A stretch of 64,000 nucleotides of DNA from Montifringilla adamsi (lineage: Eukaryota > Chordata > Aves > Passeriformes > Passeridae), in assembly GCA_017590115.1 (NCBI GenBank), contig JAGGNK010007448.1, positions 908,815 through 972,814 of the forward strand, written 5' to 3'. Shown piece after piece: positions 47,001-59,173 of the stretch. A model generated the notes under the pieces. It saw nothing but the letters and a program-made list of their open reading frames with translations. It ran no database searches and was not told where the DNA came from. The translations under genes and the position numbers were made by a program. The number at the start of each line of letters is the position of its first letter. Position 1 is the first letter of the stretch.

Positions 47001-49259
47001 AAACCCTAAGATATCAAATTCAAGTGTGCTTTATTTCAGAATTCAAGGAGGCAAAAGGTCCTTTACCTCCACATCCAGTGCTCAGGGCCAGCAGTCCCTG
47101 TCCCATGAACAGGGAGAAGGAAAGGCAGACCAGACTCTGCCAGGCTAAGAACACATTGTCATAAATTCCCATTGTAAAAGAAAACCCAGCTGGTTCATTC
47201 ACAGCCATCCCCACAGTACCATGGAAAACAGAGCAGAGTTTGCTCAGAAATGACTGTGGTCCCTGGTGAAATTAGGTGCTGCCCTCCATTGTTACTCTGC
47301 TGATCAAGAAGTTTCACATAAAGAAAAGCAGTATCACAGGGAAGCTGCACATTTGCCTAATTCTGGGATTTTACCCTTTTTCCTGAGGTGGTGTGCTGAC
47401 CAGAGGCACGTTCCAGCACAGCTGCCTCCTGCCCCACTGGGAACAGAGAGCTGCTTTCACCCCATTTCCTGTCACCAACCCTTTGTACCCCCTGGTGAGC
47501 TACGCCTTGGGAAATCTCTGCAAATTTTGGAAGAAATGGAGCATAAGAGGGGGAGCTGCCCAGTGCATCCCTTGTTCCAGCCCCTTGGGACAGGACAGGT
47601 CAGACCACAGGACATCACTGACTCTCATGCCATAGGTTCTGGATTACTGCTGGCACTCCAGGACAGCGGTGCTGGGATCCTGCCTGTGGGGTCAGGCTGC
47701 CCAACACGAGCCCCTGCTGGACCCCACAGCTCTGTGTGAGCCAGACTGGCTGGGCACTGAGGGAGCTGCTCAAGAACCACACCTGTGAGCAAACAATCAC
47801 TCAAAGCCAACATCCGCAGGGTGCAGCAGGGCTGCAAGGCTCCTGGAGAGGGCAGAAGGCTGGAAAGGACAAAGGGAGCGAGCCTGAGGGTTTCCATGTG
47901 TCTTCTCGGGAGCCTTTTAGGACTGCCCTGGAGCTCAGACCTGGCACAAGACCCCTGCACACACTGCAGGGGGAAGCAGTAAGATGGGACACAAATATTT
48001 TTATATAGCACATCCTAAAACAGAATTCTCCATTTGGCTTCCTCCTAAGAGGAAGGTCCACCTGCTTCTTGGAAAGCAAGGGCTCCAATGGCCACTGCAT
48101 GGCTCCAGCTGCAAGGCAGAAGCTCCCCAAGTCTTCAGACATTAAACACAGTTATTGAGATTAAAAAAAATCAGGGGAGGCCTGGCAGCAGCTGGAAGGG
48201 TGAGAGCACTGCTCGGGGGTGTTTTTGTTCCAGGGCTCAGAGCCACAATGGGAGCTGGTGCGGGGTCTGGTCCCAGCCCAGTGGAGGCAGGGCATGGCTG
48301 GGGGGACATGGCTCTGCTCCAGGGCTCAAAACCCAGCTCCTGCTCCTGTCCATGGCTCTGGCAGCTCTGGGAATGGTTTATTCTTCAACTGCTTGTAACC
48401 AAGCTAGACACTGTGACTCACAGTGCCCAGCTCCACCAGACCCAACATCAGCCACCAGTGCTGAAGAACTGATGCGACACAAGCCAACGAGCCACTGCCA
48501 TCAAGTTGTTTGAGAAAGCCCAGTCAGACACGAGTGTGAGCACAGAGGGATGACAGCTCCAGATTTGGTGCTGAGCTTGAATCACACCATGCCTTAAAGC
48601 ATGAGGGGAGCAGAGCTGAGCCCTGAATGGAGCTGATGCTGCAGCAACATCCCCAGGTCACAGCAACCCCATGAGCTGCCCTACTGCAGTTCAACCAAGT
48701 CCATGTGAGCTGCTGACCACACTGCAGGGACAGCTGCTGAAGGAAACTTCTCCCTTCACATCCACACCACTGCTGAACTGCAGTGCTCTGGTTTTAATGC
48801 CACAGTCCCCATCCCCTTACATCACAAGAGAGGTGAGCCCCTGAGTGGCTGCAGTGATCTGATGGTACCGTGTGCTGCCTTCCTCCTCATACCCATCCAG
48901 CTCCTCTTTCTGTTTCCTGTTCCCCACTCACTGCTCCCCTCCGCAAGCCAAGTTACTCACCAACCTGGCACAAAGCCCTGCTTTTTTAAAAATTTTTTAA
49001 TGTGCTTTTCCAAGGTTAGGGACATAAATCAACCCCCAGAAGGCTCCAGCAAACACGAGCCCGTGAGATCGGCAGCAGATGACCACAGACAGAAGGCAGA
49101 GCACCAGCACTTTGGTCTTTTGGCAACAGCATGTTCTTGGCCAGGCTCCCTTTCCCATCTTTCAGGCTCTGCTCGCCACCCACTCCTCCCTTCCCCAGGA
49201 TGACTCGCAGTGTCGTTAACATCCAACAAACGAGGGCTGAGGGAGTTCACACCTCCAGT

Positions 49260-49745
49260 TATTCAGTAACGCTGCCGGCAAACCCGAGACTGTAACGTGC
49301 AGCTCTGCCTCCAGACTGCGCTTGGAAAATCCTCCTCATAAAAAGCACACAGCTATTTTTAAAGGAAATCCTGGATGCCTCTGAACGTGCAGGCAGCAGG
49401 CAGCCACAAAGGTACACCAAGCCAAGGAGTCTCTGGGCTGGATCTGGTAGTCTGACACCACATCTGCAGCGCTCCGGCGGCCGCGGCCAAGTGGGGAACG
49501 AGGCTGCAGCGACGGCCAAAGCCACGGTGCTGCCGGTGGGTGCCAAGAGACACAAGAGCGTGGCCAGGAGCATGGCAGGAGGATCTCAGGGGATGCAGCA
49601 GCTGCTGGTGGCGGTCAGCACTCCCTGCCAGGCACAGCACGGCGCTGGCGGCGGTTACACCCCGCGCACATCACGTCCAGCAGCGCACCTGAGTGCAGGT
49701 GTGGCTCTTGCTTTCGTCAGAGTTGATGCAACCAGGTCAACCAAA
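49260..49745. promoter_or_regulatory. CpG-rich segment, candidate CpG island
   Basis: This roughly 480-base segment has many CpGs (for example GCGCTCCGGCGGCCGCGGCC around 49468-49487 and CGGCGCTGGCGGCGG around 49640), the densest cluster in the window. It could be a promoter-associated or orphan CpG island. Open frames in it exist on both strands and in more than one phase, so they do not show coding. No TATA box or first exon is evident. Confidence 0.35.
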
Positions 49746-51110
49746 GAAGGCTCACCGGAGTGAGAATTTTACTGTAAACTGCATTACTCAGCCTTTAAAG
49801 ACTCCAAACGATCCTTTCAAGGAAGTGAAGAAAAAAGTGAAGAAAAAGGATTAATTTCTCTAAGTTCAAAGGACAGAATATATTTTTGGAAATAACGTTT
49901 CACTACAAATCCTGCAACTGAGACAAATCAAAACCAGCAACACCACAAACTAAATCTGAAAGACAGGATTGCTGGAAAATCTCTCTCCAACAAAACAGAG
50001 GAGTGACAGAACAATTCATGGAGGGCACCTTAGGGAACATCTTGGTCTCATCCACCACTACTTCTGTAGGCAGTAGAACTGCACAACTACCTCTCTTTCC
50101 AGGACCTGAGCTCCAGGGACACATTGTCCCAGAGCAAGGACTCCTGAATGTCATGAGTCCCAACAGCGTCCTGCATCCCATTCCCACCTGCCATGGTCCC
50201 AAAGGCTCATTAAGAGATGCCATTCAGCCACTCCTTTTCTTCCCCCTTCAGTTACATTTGAGCTGATGCCACCCAACCACAGCGTGGGGGGAGAGAGAAG
50301 CTGGGATTTGAGAGCAGCTCCAGCACCAGCACAGCTCAGCGCAGTAACATCTTACCAGCAAATCCCTCCCTCCACCAGGACTTCCTGCTTTTATCTCCTC
50401 TTTGTCTGGGCTGGTGGCTCCAGGACTCCATAGACTTCTTTTTCTTTTCCAGTACAAGACGAAACTTCTTTTGCTGCCAATTAAACCTGCTGAGGGACAA
50501 AAGCTTCTCCTCAACATCTATACATCTTTTGCACAAATATCTCCCACACACTGGTTTTGGACTTTAATTTAACTTTTCTCCCCTTGAATCAAATTAACAT
50601 TTCCCTCTGATCATAATTTGGTTGGATGAGATATAAAGTTGGAGGATATCAGATTTGAGGGAAGAGGAAAGCAGAGCACAACAACAGATGGGGTGTGCTT
50701 GTCTTGCTTTACTTCCCATTCAGCCCCACAGACACCCTGCTCTCATTAGCACTTAATGCAGGTGAAAATAAAGAGGTTTAATATTAAAACAGCATGGGCA
50801 CATGGAAAACATCCACCTGGACCTGTTGGAACTTGCCCAATGTCACTTCCAAGCTCTTTCTCTATACAAGAAGCTTTTTCACTCCTAAGACTGTAACTCC
50901 TTATCTGGGCTAATGACATTCAGTATGAAACCTCTCAAATCCCATTTGAAAACTTAAGTATTCAATAATTAAGACATTTCTCTAGTCTATCAGAAACGTA
51001 ACAGCTTAAAGACCATCCTGCTGCCATCATGGAACCAGGCTAACCAGAGCCTGAGCCCCAAGGTGTGAATCCAGAGGCTGCTGCTCTCCCACCATATGAT
51101 CTCTTTTAAG

Positions 51111-51189
51111 CCAAGGAAGGGTCTTGCTCCTTCACTGCCTGCAAAAAAAGGAAGGGCTGTGCACGAACAACCAGGAGGCCCTCTCTGAG
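51111..51189 (+). other. Candidate 79-nt exon-like segment, unidentified
   Basis: A CTCTTTTAAG acceptor, 79 bases open in two frames (one giving QGRVLLLHCLQKKEGLCTNN and onward), and a GAG|GTAAGG donor. The peptide is unrecognised. Its phase does not match the other plus-strand candidates, which counts against it. Confidence 0.15.
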
Positions 51190-52179
51190 GTAAGGACATG
51201 GAGTGTGGGGCTGTGCAGAGAGTGGCACAACGCTGGGCACAGCTGGACACCTCATTCAAGCCGATGGAGTTGGCAGCCCCCAGCTGAACACACAGGCAGG
51301 GTGTGGGTCTGAAATGCTCTGTGCAACTAGTGTGATGCTTCAAGGGACAAGTCCTAATCTAGGAACAATGGGTCTGGTCGCATTCCCAGGCCAAGCAAAT
51401 TGCAGCCTCCAGTGAGGATGTGACAGCAGGCACGCGGCGCTCGCTGACACGGAACCCGGCCCGTTGGCGAGGCACTGCCCGTGCAACCACAGCTCCCCGG
51501 GAGCAGCCCTGCACAGCCACATGCTGCCGCAGCTGGGTCACTGCTCATTTCCTCCCAAACTTGTTGAATCCACACTGTGGTGGAGGCTGGGTGAAGAGCA
51601 GGGAGGGATTCAAGCTCCAGAAGTGTCTGTGAGCAGGCAGCGATGAGGCATGTTGGTGGAGCCAAGAGGATGTGTCCACTGCTGGGAAAACCTCCCTACT
51701 CCAGGCTGTGACAACCGATCAGGTGTGGGAACACACAGAATCCAACCTTACAAATACAAAAACCAGAACAAAACAAGATCTCCTGGCATTGCTGATCCTA
51801 CTCTCTAAACCAGGGTAAGCAGGTGGAGAGGAGCCCATATGCCCCTGCATCAGCCAGCCGAAGAATCCCCAGTTTTCCCAGCCTGTTAAAGTCAACTCAT
51901 TTTTCTAAAGGAAACATTAACCACAGTGGGATATCAAGATACAAGACTGCTTTTAATTACATATACAAAGGAGTCCCTAACACTCCAGTTCTCCGCAAGG
52001 GCAGCTTGCTGAGAAAAGCAACTCTGATCAAAGCAGGAAAATCTAAATCGGGTGAGCTTAGCGAGAAACTGCATAAATTGTCCCCAGGTTTTTATGCACA
52101 AGACTCATGAACTTCCAGCCAGAATGTGTTTTAGTTGTGGCATTATCTTTCCTTCTGATTTAGTGCCTGCTGAACATAG

Positions 52180-52645
52180 AGAGGGATTTTCCCCTGTGTG
52201 TTCTGCACTCAAGGCCACACCATGGGTCCTGTGTCCAGTTCTGGGTTCCTCACATCAAAAAGGACATGGAGGGGCTGGAGCATGTCCAGGGAAGGGAATG
52301 GAGATGGGGAAGGGGCTGGAGCCCCAGGAGAGGCTGAAGGAGCTGGAAAGGGGCTCAGGCTGGAGAAAAGGAGACTCAGGGGGGACCTTGTGGCTCTGCA
52401 CAACTCCTGACAGGAGGGGACAGCCGGGGGGTCAGGCTCTGCTCCCAGGGATCAGGGGCGGGAGGAGAGGGAACAGCTCAGGCTGGGCCAGGGGAGGCTC
52501 AGGATGGACATCAGAATGAGCATCCTCATGGAAAGGGTGGTCAAGCATAGGAATGGGCAGCCCAGGCAAGTGGTAGAGTCCCCATCCCTGGAGGTTCAAG
52601 AAATGACTGGACATGGCACTCAGTGCTCTGCTCTGGTTAAAGAAG
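52180..52645 (+). mobile_element. CR1 LINE 3' region, diverged copy
   Basis: It reads in CR1 order: 'ctgtgtccagttctgggttc', 'gggctggagcatgtccaggg', 'aggctgaaggagctggaaag', 'ctggagaaaaggagactcag', 'gggtggtcaagcataggaat', 'cccatccctggaggttcaag', and a degraded end. It belongs to the same branch as 6918-7098 but is longer. 5'-truncated, with no coding capacity. Confidence 0.85.
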
Positions 52646-53049
52646 TGGTGACTGATCAAAGATCTTCTTCTGGAAAAGATATCTTCATCTGAGAGGTATT
52701 CTCCAACCTGGCAGTCATGAAGGTCCTCAGAAAAACCTTCAGGCCTGGCTGTGGCACAGGGTCAGCCCAACACTCACAGGTGAGTGCAGCACAAGGCTTT
52801 TTTGCCATGCAACCGAAGACTTCAAGGCTCCCAGTGAGCTGCACAAACCTTAGCTTAAAAACAGCATCCCCAGAACGTGAAGGTGCCCAAGGGTTCTGCA
52901 GCTCCCTTTGCTGATCAGGGCTCCCAGCACAGGACACGAGCTGGGTCCTGGACACGGGTGTGCCAAGCACCCCCTGGGGGCACAGCCCCAGCCAGAGGCA
53001 CCCAATAGCTCATTCACAAACACGCTCTTCCCAGATCTCCTCCTCCAAT
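52646..53049. other. Unique non-coding DNA
   Basis: A 66-nt segment ending at 52779 is followed by a perfect CAG|GTGAGT donor and preceded by a moderate acceptor, but the peptide is unrecognised and this may be chance. Nothing else is recognised. Confidence 0.4.
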
Positions 53050-53505
53050 CCCTGGCATTTCTTCAGTGGACAAGTTTCCTCTGCTAGCTTCTGTCTGCTC
53101 TGAATATATCTAAAGAACTCTTTGAAGTCAAAATATTCTTAGCAATTAGATCTTCTCTACTTCTTTTTGCCTTCCTAATTATCCTTTTAACTGCCTTCTG
53201 CTTATTTTAATAGATCTTCCTATCCTCCTCCTTACCAGACTGTTTATACTTTTTAAAAGCCTACTGCTTACTGCTCCTAATACTGTTTACATCTTCACTC
53301 AGCCACCTCAGCTCAGTTGCTGCTTTTTTTTGCCTGATTTCAGAGTCAACCAGGGGAAATTTCCTCTCTGATCTCTGCAGCAGTTTGTAAATATCTCCCA
53401 TTTTGTCTACAAGAGGCTTTCTACAATAGGTTCTCTTTTCAACAACAGGTTTCCTCTTGGGAGAGGGAATGGAGTCTCCTCTAGACCACAAGTGCTTCCA
53501 TAAAA
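53050..53505 (-). pseudogene. Decayed CR1 ORF2 fragment (endonuclease-RT linker)
   Basis: The minus strand encodes, across stops, a lysine/arginine-rich stretch reminiscent of the linker between the endonuclease and reverse-transcriptase domains of CR1 ORF2: a 76-residue open part (53261-53491), then a region containing AVKRIIRKAKRSREDLIAK, then KSSLDIFRADRS. Several stops break it, so it is an old, dead copy. The 76-residue open frame is best read as part of this fossil and not as a host gene. The assignment rests on pattern memory. Confidence 0.5.
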
Positions 53506-56397
53506 ATCGATATTCTTCTATATTGCTCTAAGCACTCTTCTCTCTGCTGCTCAGCCCATTGCTTTTGCATTAGGAATATAAAGCAGATTGTTTAATGACT
53601 GAGCCCCATGTGTTCCCTAACTACCTTATTCATTATCATTTCCTGCTTCAAAAAGTAAACAAATATCCTTTTGTGCTCAATGTTACAGGAGATTACATAT
53701 TAATTTCTTCAGTTATATCTCTTCTAGGGGGGAAAAAGCCACCTGGAAATACTTTGACTTCATGCAAGGGCTTGCACCAGGGTGTGGGTGATGGTCTGGA
53801 GGGTTTGGAGCATCCTGTAGGGTTTGGAAGTGAGAATAATTTAGGGTCCATTTGGTGGAACCTAGAGAGTAAATTAAAGGGAAGCTGACTCGGTATTTCC
53901 TCTGTTACTTACAATCCTTCCCCAACCATCTGCTTTCAGACACTGGGAAACAGGACACCAAAACAGAGGCAGAAAGTGGGATCTTTTGTGAAGCCACAGA
54001 ATGGCCATTCTTTACACCATAGCACAGCTCTGCCCTGGCTCACTGGCTCACTGCTCTGAACCCTGAAGCACTTACTCCACCGACAGAGAACAAGCAGCAG
54101 CACCCAGCATGCTGCACCCACAGCTCCCCTTGGCAGTTTGTTCTAACAGCCAATCTGCCCTGCTGCTCAAAATTTCCACCTCCTACTTTTAGAAATGTTT
54201 TTTGCGTCTTCATTTTGTCATCTCAGTGTTTGGATCCTGCTTCCAGGTATTGTTTCTTGCTATGCACTTTGCTAAAACCAAAGGTTCTGTTACCTGCTTT
54301 TTTAATTTTCTGCTTTATAAACCCATGGAGAACTGGCTCCATGAAGATAAAAATCGAGTGAGTTTTTTTTTGGCAGAGAGTTTCCCAAAATACAGTGCAC
54401 GTCCCCAAATGTTTAACAATAAACACTAATGAGTATTTCTTTGACTCCTCAAACTGCGTCGCTCCACTCACACGTTCTGTGTCTTCTCCAACTTTTCAGC
54501 ATCTCTGAAGGAAATGAGGGAACTGAAAACGGGGGTGATGTATTAAAGCACAGGCGAGAGAAGAGCTGTTCACACATGGCCCCTTCGCTCTGACAGCCGT
54601 GGTTGGCATTCCCGACTCCCACACTCAGTGCCACTGCTCAGTGCCACCTTTCAGCATTTGTCCCTTTCCCAACACCTGGTTTGGCACTTCTGCTCCTCTC
54701 TGGTCTCCCCACACCAAAAGCAGATGCAGCCCCATCCCTCCAGGTGCCCAATCCCAAATCAAAGCTCACCCCATGAAGACGACTCCATGACCCAAATCCC
54801 TGTGGGCAGCTGCAGTCCCTCCTTCCTCACCACCACCACTGTCAATGCCTGTGGCCATGCCAGACCCTGTTTGCAGCCTGACTGACTCCAGTTCTTTGGG
54901 GAATGACACAAACTCACCCGTTTGGCCAGCTCAGGACACACTCCCTCCATCCCTTCTGCTGGAGAACAAACCCAGCCTGACATTCCCACCGATTCCTCCC
55001 CCGTGCTCCCGTCCCCACCCTGGCCAGGCCAAGGCAGCACAACAGCAGCACCACCAAATCCTCTGCAATATTCTCTGTATCCAAATCCTGCAGGAGCCCA
55101 AGGGGCAGACCCAGCAGCAGTGTCCAGAGAACATCACCCCAAGGAGCAGCTGGAAACCCCAAACCCCTGACCTGCTCAGCCCCTGGCTGGGGCTGGCCCT
55201 GGCAGCCCCTGTGCACATGGGCTGAGAGTGGATCACTCCTCCTCCTTACAAATAGGGAACAGCAATATTTATTAAACATGTCTAGTTTTTCTGCTTTATT
55301 ATGCATTTTACCTCTCCTCAGCCGTGATAAGTCTACACAAACCATTATTAGAATTTCTTTTGTTCCTAATACAAATACTTTCTTACTGTTCCTTGCACTG
55401 ACAGTCACAGATTTTTTTTTCCCTTGTGTTTTTAACTTCCTTTATCCATTTTCTGCACTTGATAACTTCTAACTCAAGGATAACTGTCATCTCTTCCTCT
55501 TAATATTCCTTTTTTTCCCTTTTATTCTGTTTTAATTCTCACCAGCACAGTGCTGCCCTGCTCACAGGAGCTCAGGCTGCAAGGGAGGGAGGGGAGGCAG
55601 GAGAGGGGGGCTCAGGGTCCTGCCCTACACCAGCTGCACCCCACATGGAGACCAATTTTAAGCCCAGACTATGGTTCTCACTTCATGGCAGAGACCACAC
55701 TTTGCTAAAAACGCCTGCAAATGGCACAGAGGACAGAAGAGCCTCAGAAAGTGAAACTCGGGATCTTTTTGTGAAATCTCATCAGGCCTCACCTGTAACC
55801 AGGCTGCAGGGTGGGAGCTGAGGAGGGCCTGAGCCAAAGGGAGCCCCTCTGAGTAAGCCAGACACCGTCAAAACCAAAGTGAAAACAGATGCCAGCATAT
55901 AAAACCTATTTAAACTAAAGCCTGAGAAAATCAAAGTTACAGGAACATCCATTGTAAGTGAAGCATTTTCTATTGATGAGGTCATAAATGTACTGTATCC
56001 CTGAAGAGCTTCATAAAATTTCAGGTAGGAGACAAAATACTCAAGGCATTGCAATCCATATCCAAATTACATGGGAATGATGGAGCTGTGTTGACAGAGA
56101 ACCAAAGTGCAGCCCAATAAATGAAACAAGATTATTATGACAGAAGGTAGCAGAGAACCCTGATGGACTGGGAGCCCATCCCAGAAAAGCAGAGTACAGA
56201 GGGATGCTCAAAATGCCAAGGAACAGCAGAGAGGCTGCAGGTCTCTGCCAAGGCAGGAAACACAATTTCAGTCAGAGGAGAATTCAGATAATCCCATAGA
56301 GACTTGCAAATCTGAAAGGCAGTTTGATGCAGAAATGGTGCTCAAGGTCCCACACACAGGACTTCTGTCCCCACACTGTGTCCCCAGACATGGCACA
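53506..56397. other. Unique non-coding DNA
   Basis: No gene or dispersed repeat is recognised. AT-rich at 53600-53760 and 54200-54450; GC-rich at 54640-55210; T-rich at 55260-55540. Open frames are short. Confidence 0.5.
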
Positions 56398-56797
56398 CCA
56401 TGGAATCCCAGACTGGTCTGGTTTGGGAGGGACATTAAAGCCCATCCAGTGCCACCCCTGCCATGGCAGGGACACCTCCCACTGTCCCAGGCTGCTCCCA
56501 CCCTTTCCAACCTGGCCTTGGGCACTGCCAGGGATCCAGGGGCAGCCACAGCTGCTCTGGGCACCCTGTGCCAGGGCCTGCCCACCCTCCCAGGGAACAA
56601 TCCCTAATTCCCAAGATCCCATCCATCCCTGCCCTCTGGCAGTGGAAGCCATTCCCTGTGTCCTGTCCCTCCATGCCTTTCTTGCAGACCCCCTGGAAGG
56701 CCACAGTGAGGTCATCCCAAAGCCTTCTCTTTTCCAGACTGAACAATCCCAATTCTCTCAGCTTTTCCTCACAGGAGGAACTATTCTGTGATTCCAT
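56398..56797 (-). mobile_element. CR1 LINE with an inverted terminal octamer at its 5' end
   Basis: It is the reverse complement of the 4090-type 3' end joined to an upstream CR1 segment (on the plus strand 'agccttctcttttccagact', then 'ccaattctctcagcttttcc'). The left end begins CCATGGAATCCCAG. The right end is ATTCTGTGATTCCATA, the tail motif in the opposite orientation, so the copy is bounded by imperfect inverted repeats like the 39926-40437 copy. Confidence 0.88.
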
Positions 56798-56829
56798 AAA
56801 CAGGAAAATTTGTTAAGAGTGTTAATGGA

Positions 56830-57490
56830 GCAGCTAAAAGGCCTTGCAGGTGAGGTGGAAAACTTGGAGATGATTATCACCTACCAAAGGGGGTTTGTTA
56901 AACAAAAATCATAGCTAAACAGCAGAGTGGAAAAGGCCATTAGAAATAAAAAGACGCCCTCAGAAAGAAATCCAAATTAGGAGAATATAAACTCAAGGAA
57001 GCTACACTTTAAGCCATAAAAAAGTCAATGCAGAAAAAGATTTTGAGAAACAGGTCATTGAAGGAAAAAAGAAATTAACAATCAAACACACAAGCACCAA
57101 AAATCTGCCAGATTCTGGTATAAATCAAGCACTGAAGAAAGATAAAACCACAGGATAAAAATTCAACTTCTTTGCACCAGAGCTCACTTGTGACAGGGCT
57201 CAGCACTTCCTTTCCTGGACTCTTCCTTCATGAGGAATGAGCAGAGCATCTGCCTCAAACTGTGGGGTAGGCAGGAAAAGCTACAGTCCTGCCTAGCAAA
57301 ATTAACAGCAAAAAACTAAAAATCTCCAGGGCCCAACAGCATCCAGCCAAAAGTCTGAAAGGCATTAAGCTATTAAAATCACCCAGCACCCCCAAAATCA
57401 CTGCTGTCCACCTATGAACCAGCTAGCACTGAATGTGACCCCACTGTTTCAAAAGGGCTCCAAGGAACTGCAGAACTTCATTTTTGCGGC
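56830..57490 (+). pseudogene. Decayed CR1/L3-like ORF2 fragment (linker into early RT)
   Basis: The plus strand follows the layout of the CR1 ORF2 linker and early reverse transcriptase: 'gccattagaaataaaaagac', a lysine-rich stretch, 'aacttctttgcaccagagct', then a 'ccagggcccaacagcatcc' segment corresponding to the conserved SPGPDGIHP-type motif, then a 'gcattaagctattaaaatca' segment. Many stops and indels are present, so this is an ancient remnant. It lies immediately right of a younger CR1 in the opposite direction. Confidence 0.65.
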
Positions 57491-59148
57491 AGAAAAATTA
57501 CTATAAATAGTAATTTAAAAAAATCCAAAACAAAACAATTAAAAGTTAATGTTCCCATGGATTAGAAAGGAACACCAGGAGTCACTGTGGTTCCTGCAGC
57601 CATAAGTCCCTGGCTTCTGAGCCCTGCTGGCAGAGGCAGTTGCAGGTAGAACAGGGCGTGGTGCACCCAGACTTCCAAAGGCTTCCAGAAGAGTTTGCTC
57701 TGCGAAAGCTCTTGTGGCAAGTGCACTCACAGCACTTTCACATGCACAGGATGAAGTAAGAAGTCACCTCATTGATTAACCACTGATTAAGAGAGGGAAA
57801 ATAAAGGGCAGGAATAGTTCATTATCACAGTGGGGTCCCGCAGCCATCTGCTCCGAGCACCGCGCGGGGCTTGGGGAGGGAACGGCGCAGGGAAAGCAGC
57901 ACTTGCATCACACCGAGGTGCCCAAATGAGCCATCAGCATTCACCAAGGCCAGGCAGGAGGCACAGGGGCACCTCTGCAGCAGCTGAGGGCCTCTGATGG
58001 AACCAGCGACTCATTATGGGTGTGGGGACAGAAATGTGCCCGTGCATAAAGCTTCAGCCACAGCCCCTGGTGATCCACCTGCACGGAGACTGCAAAACAA
58101 AATCAGGGAGCAGACAAGGGCAAGAAGGGTGATCCAGCCAGGCAAACTCCTGTGCCATGGACAGGGTGGCCAGAACAGCCCCAGAGAGCACCTCAGGGAA
58201 AAGGGACACCAGGATGGCTCAGCTTTGCTTCCCAGAGCACAAAGCTAAACCCTAAAAATAAATCCCACAAGCAAGCAAAAGCAAATATTTTTCAGTACCC
58301 TATTTGCCTAAATAAATTGCAGATGCTGCAATTATCCAAATGATTGCCTTGGTGGTGGGTAATGCCAGGGTACAGAAAATCCACATCCCAAGGGGTTGCA
58401 GCGCATCCTGGGACAAGATCCGAGGAGCCTCCAAAGTGGGCACAGCACTGAGGTGAGCAAGAAACACCTGAGGCAGTGGAAAATACAGCTCTGGCAGTAA
58501 ATCATGTGTCCCATAGCTGGAGTTACAAAGGACCTGAGCATGAGACAGCTGGCAAGGCTGCAGGCTCACAAGGAAACCCCCAAACCAGCCTGCATCAGCA
58601 TTTTCTTCTTCTAATTTATGGAGTTGGTCACCCCACAACACCTGGTGATGGAAAACTGGGAATCAGAGCTGCTGATGGCCTTTGAAAAGGCATCCCTGTA
58701 ATGGAGAGGGCACAGAAACAGCCAGGGAGGGCAGGAAACACCAAGGAGCTCAACCTGGGAGAGCAGAGAGCTCCTGCAAAGGGACAGACAAGAGTAAAAT
58801 TCCTTCTGCCTTGAAAACAGAGAGGTGGGAAACATAGCAGAGCAGCAAAGTCAAAGGAAAATACAGGAGGAGAGACTTGTGGAGGTGTCCAAGGGGGGGA
58901 AATGGTTATGATCCAACATCTCACCTTGCCCATGCAGAATTATCAATAGATCTTACGCAGGAATTAGGAATGAAGGCAGCATGTTTGCTGAGCCCTCAGC
59001 TCTTCCACACAGCGCTGGGCCACCTCTGACACCCCTAAACAATCTCCAGGAAGAAAGATCAATTCCAAATTCTTTGAGTTTACAGCCTGAAGCTTGGAAA
59101 AATGTAACAAAAATAATTGGACAGAAAGTTTAAAACGTATGATGTCCC

Positions 59149-59173
59149 AAAAAAAAAAAAAAAAAAAAAAAAA
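59149..59173. repeat. Poly-A tract
   Basis: About 25 uninterrupted A residues. No retrocopy body is recognised upstream. Confidence 0.9.

Larger units (their letters stand above)
44013..52179. other. Unique non-coding DNA (8 kb)
   Basis: No dispersed repeat is recognised across this long stretch. Open frames reach 186 codons (44414-44974) without protein-like features. CpG pockets at 49260-49745 and about 51430-51500, and a candidate exon at 51111-51189, are listed separately or as findings. AT-rich blocks lie at 46730-47030 and 50540-51000. A 31-nt segment at 47067-47097 (minus) has splice-like edges but is too weak to call. Confidence 0.45.

Noticed and set aside
47067..47097. 31-nt minus-strand segment with splice-like edges
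   Set aside because: Too short to judge; no supporting phase or homology.
49259..49573. Minus-strand frame starting MLLATLLCLLAP, resembling a signal peptide
   Set aside because: Leucine-rich starts are common in GC-rich DNA; other frames on both strands are open over the same bases, and no mature domain is visible.
50355..50551. Basic minus-strand frame followed by a good GTAAGA donor
   Set aside because: The upstream acceptor is poor and the peptide is not recognised.
55779..55810. 11-nt minus-strand segment between a strong acceptor and a GTGAGG donor
   Set aside because: Exons this small are very rare, and the pattern is likely coincidental.
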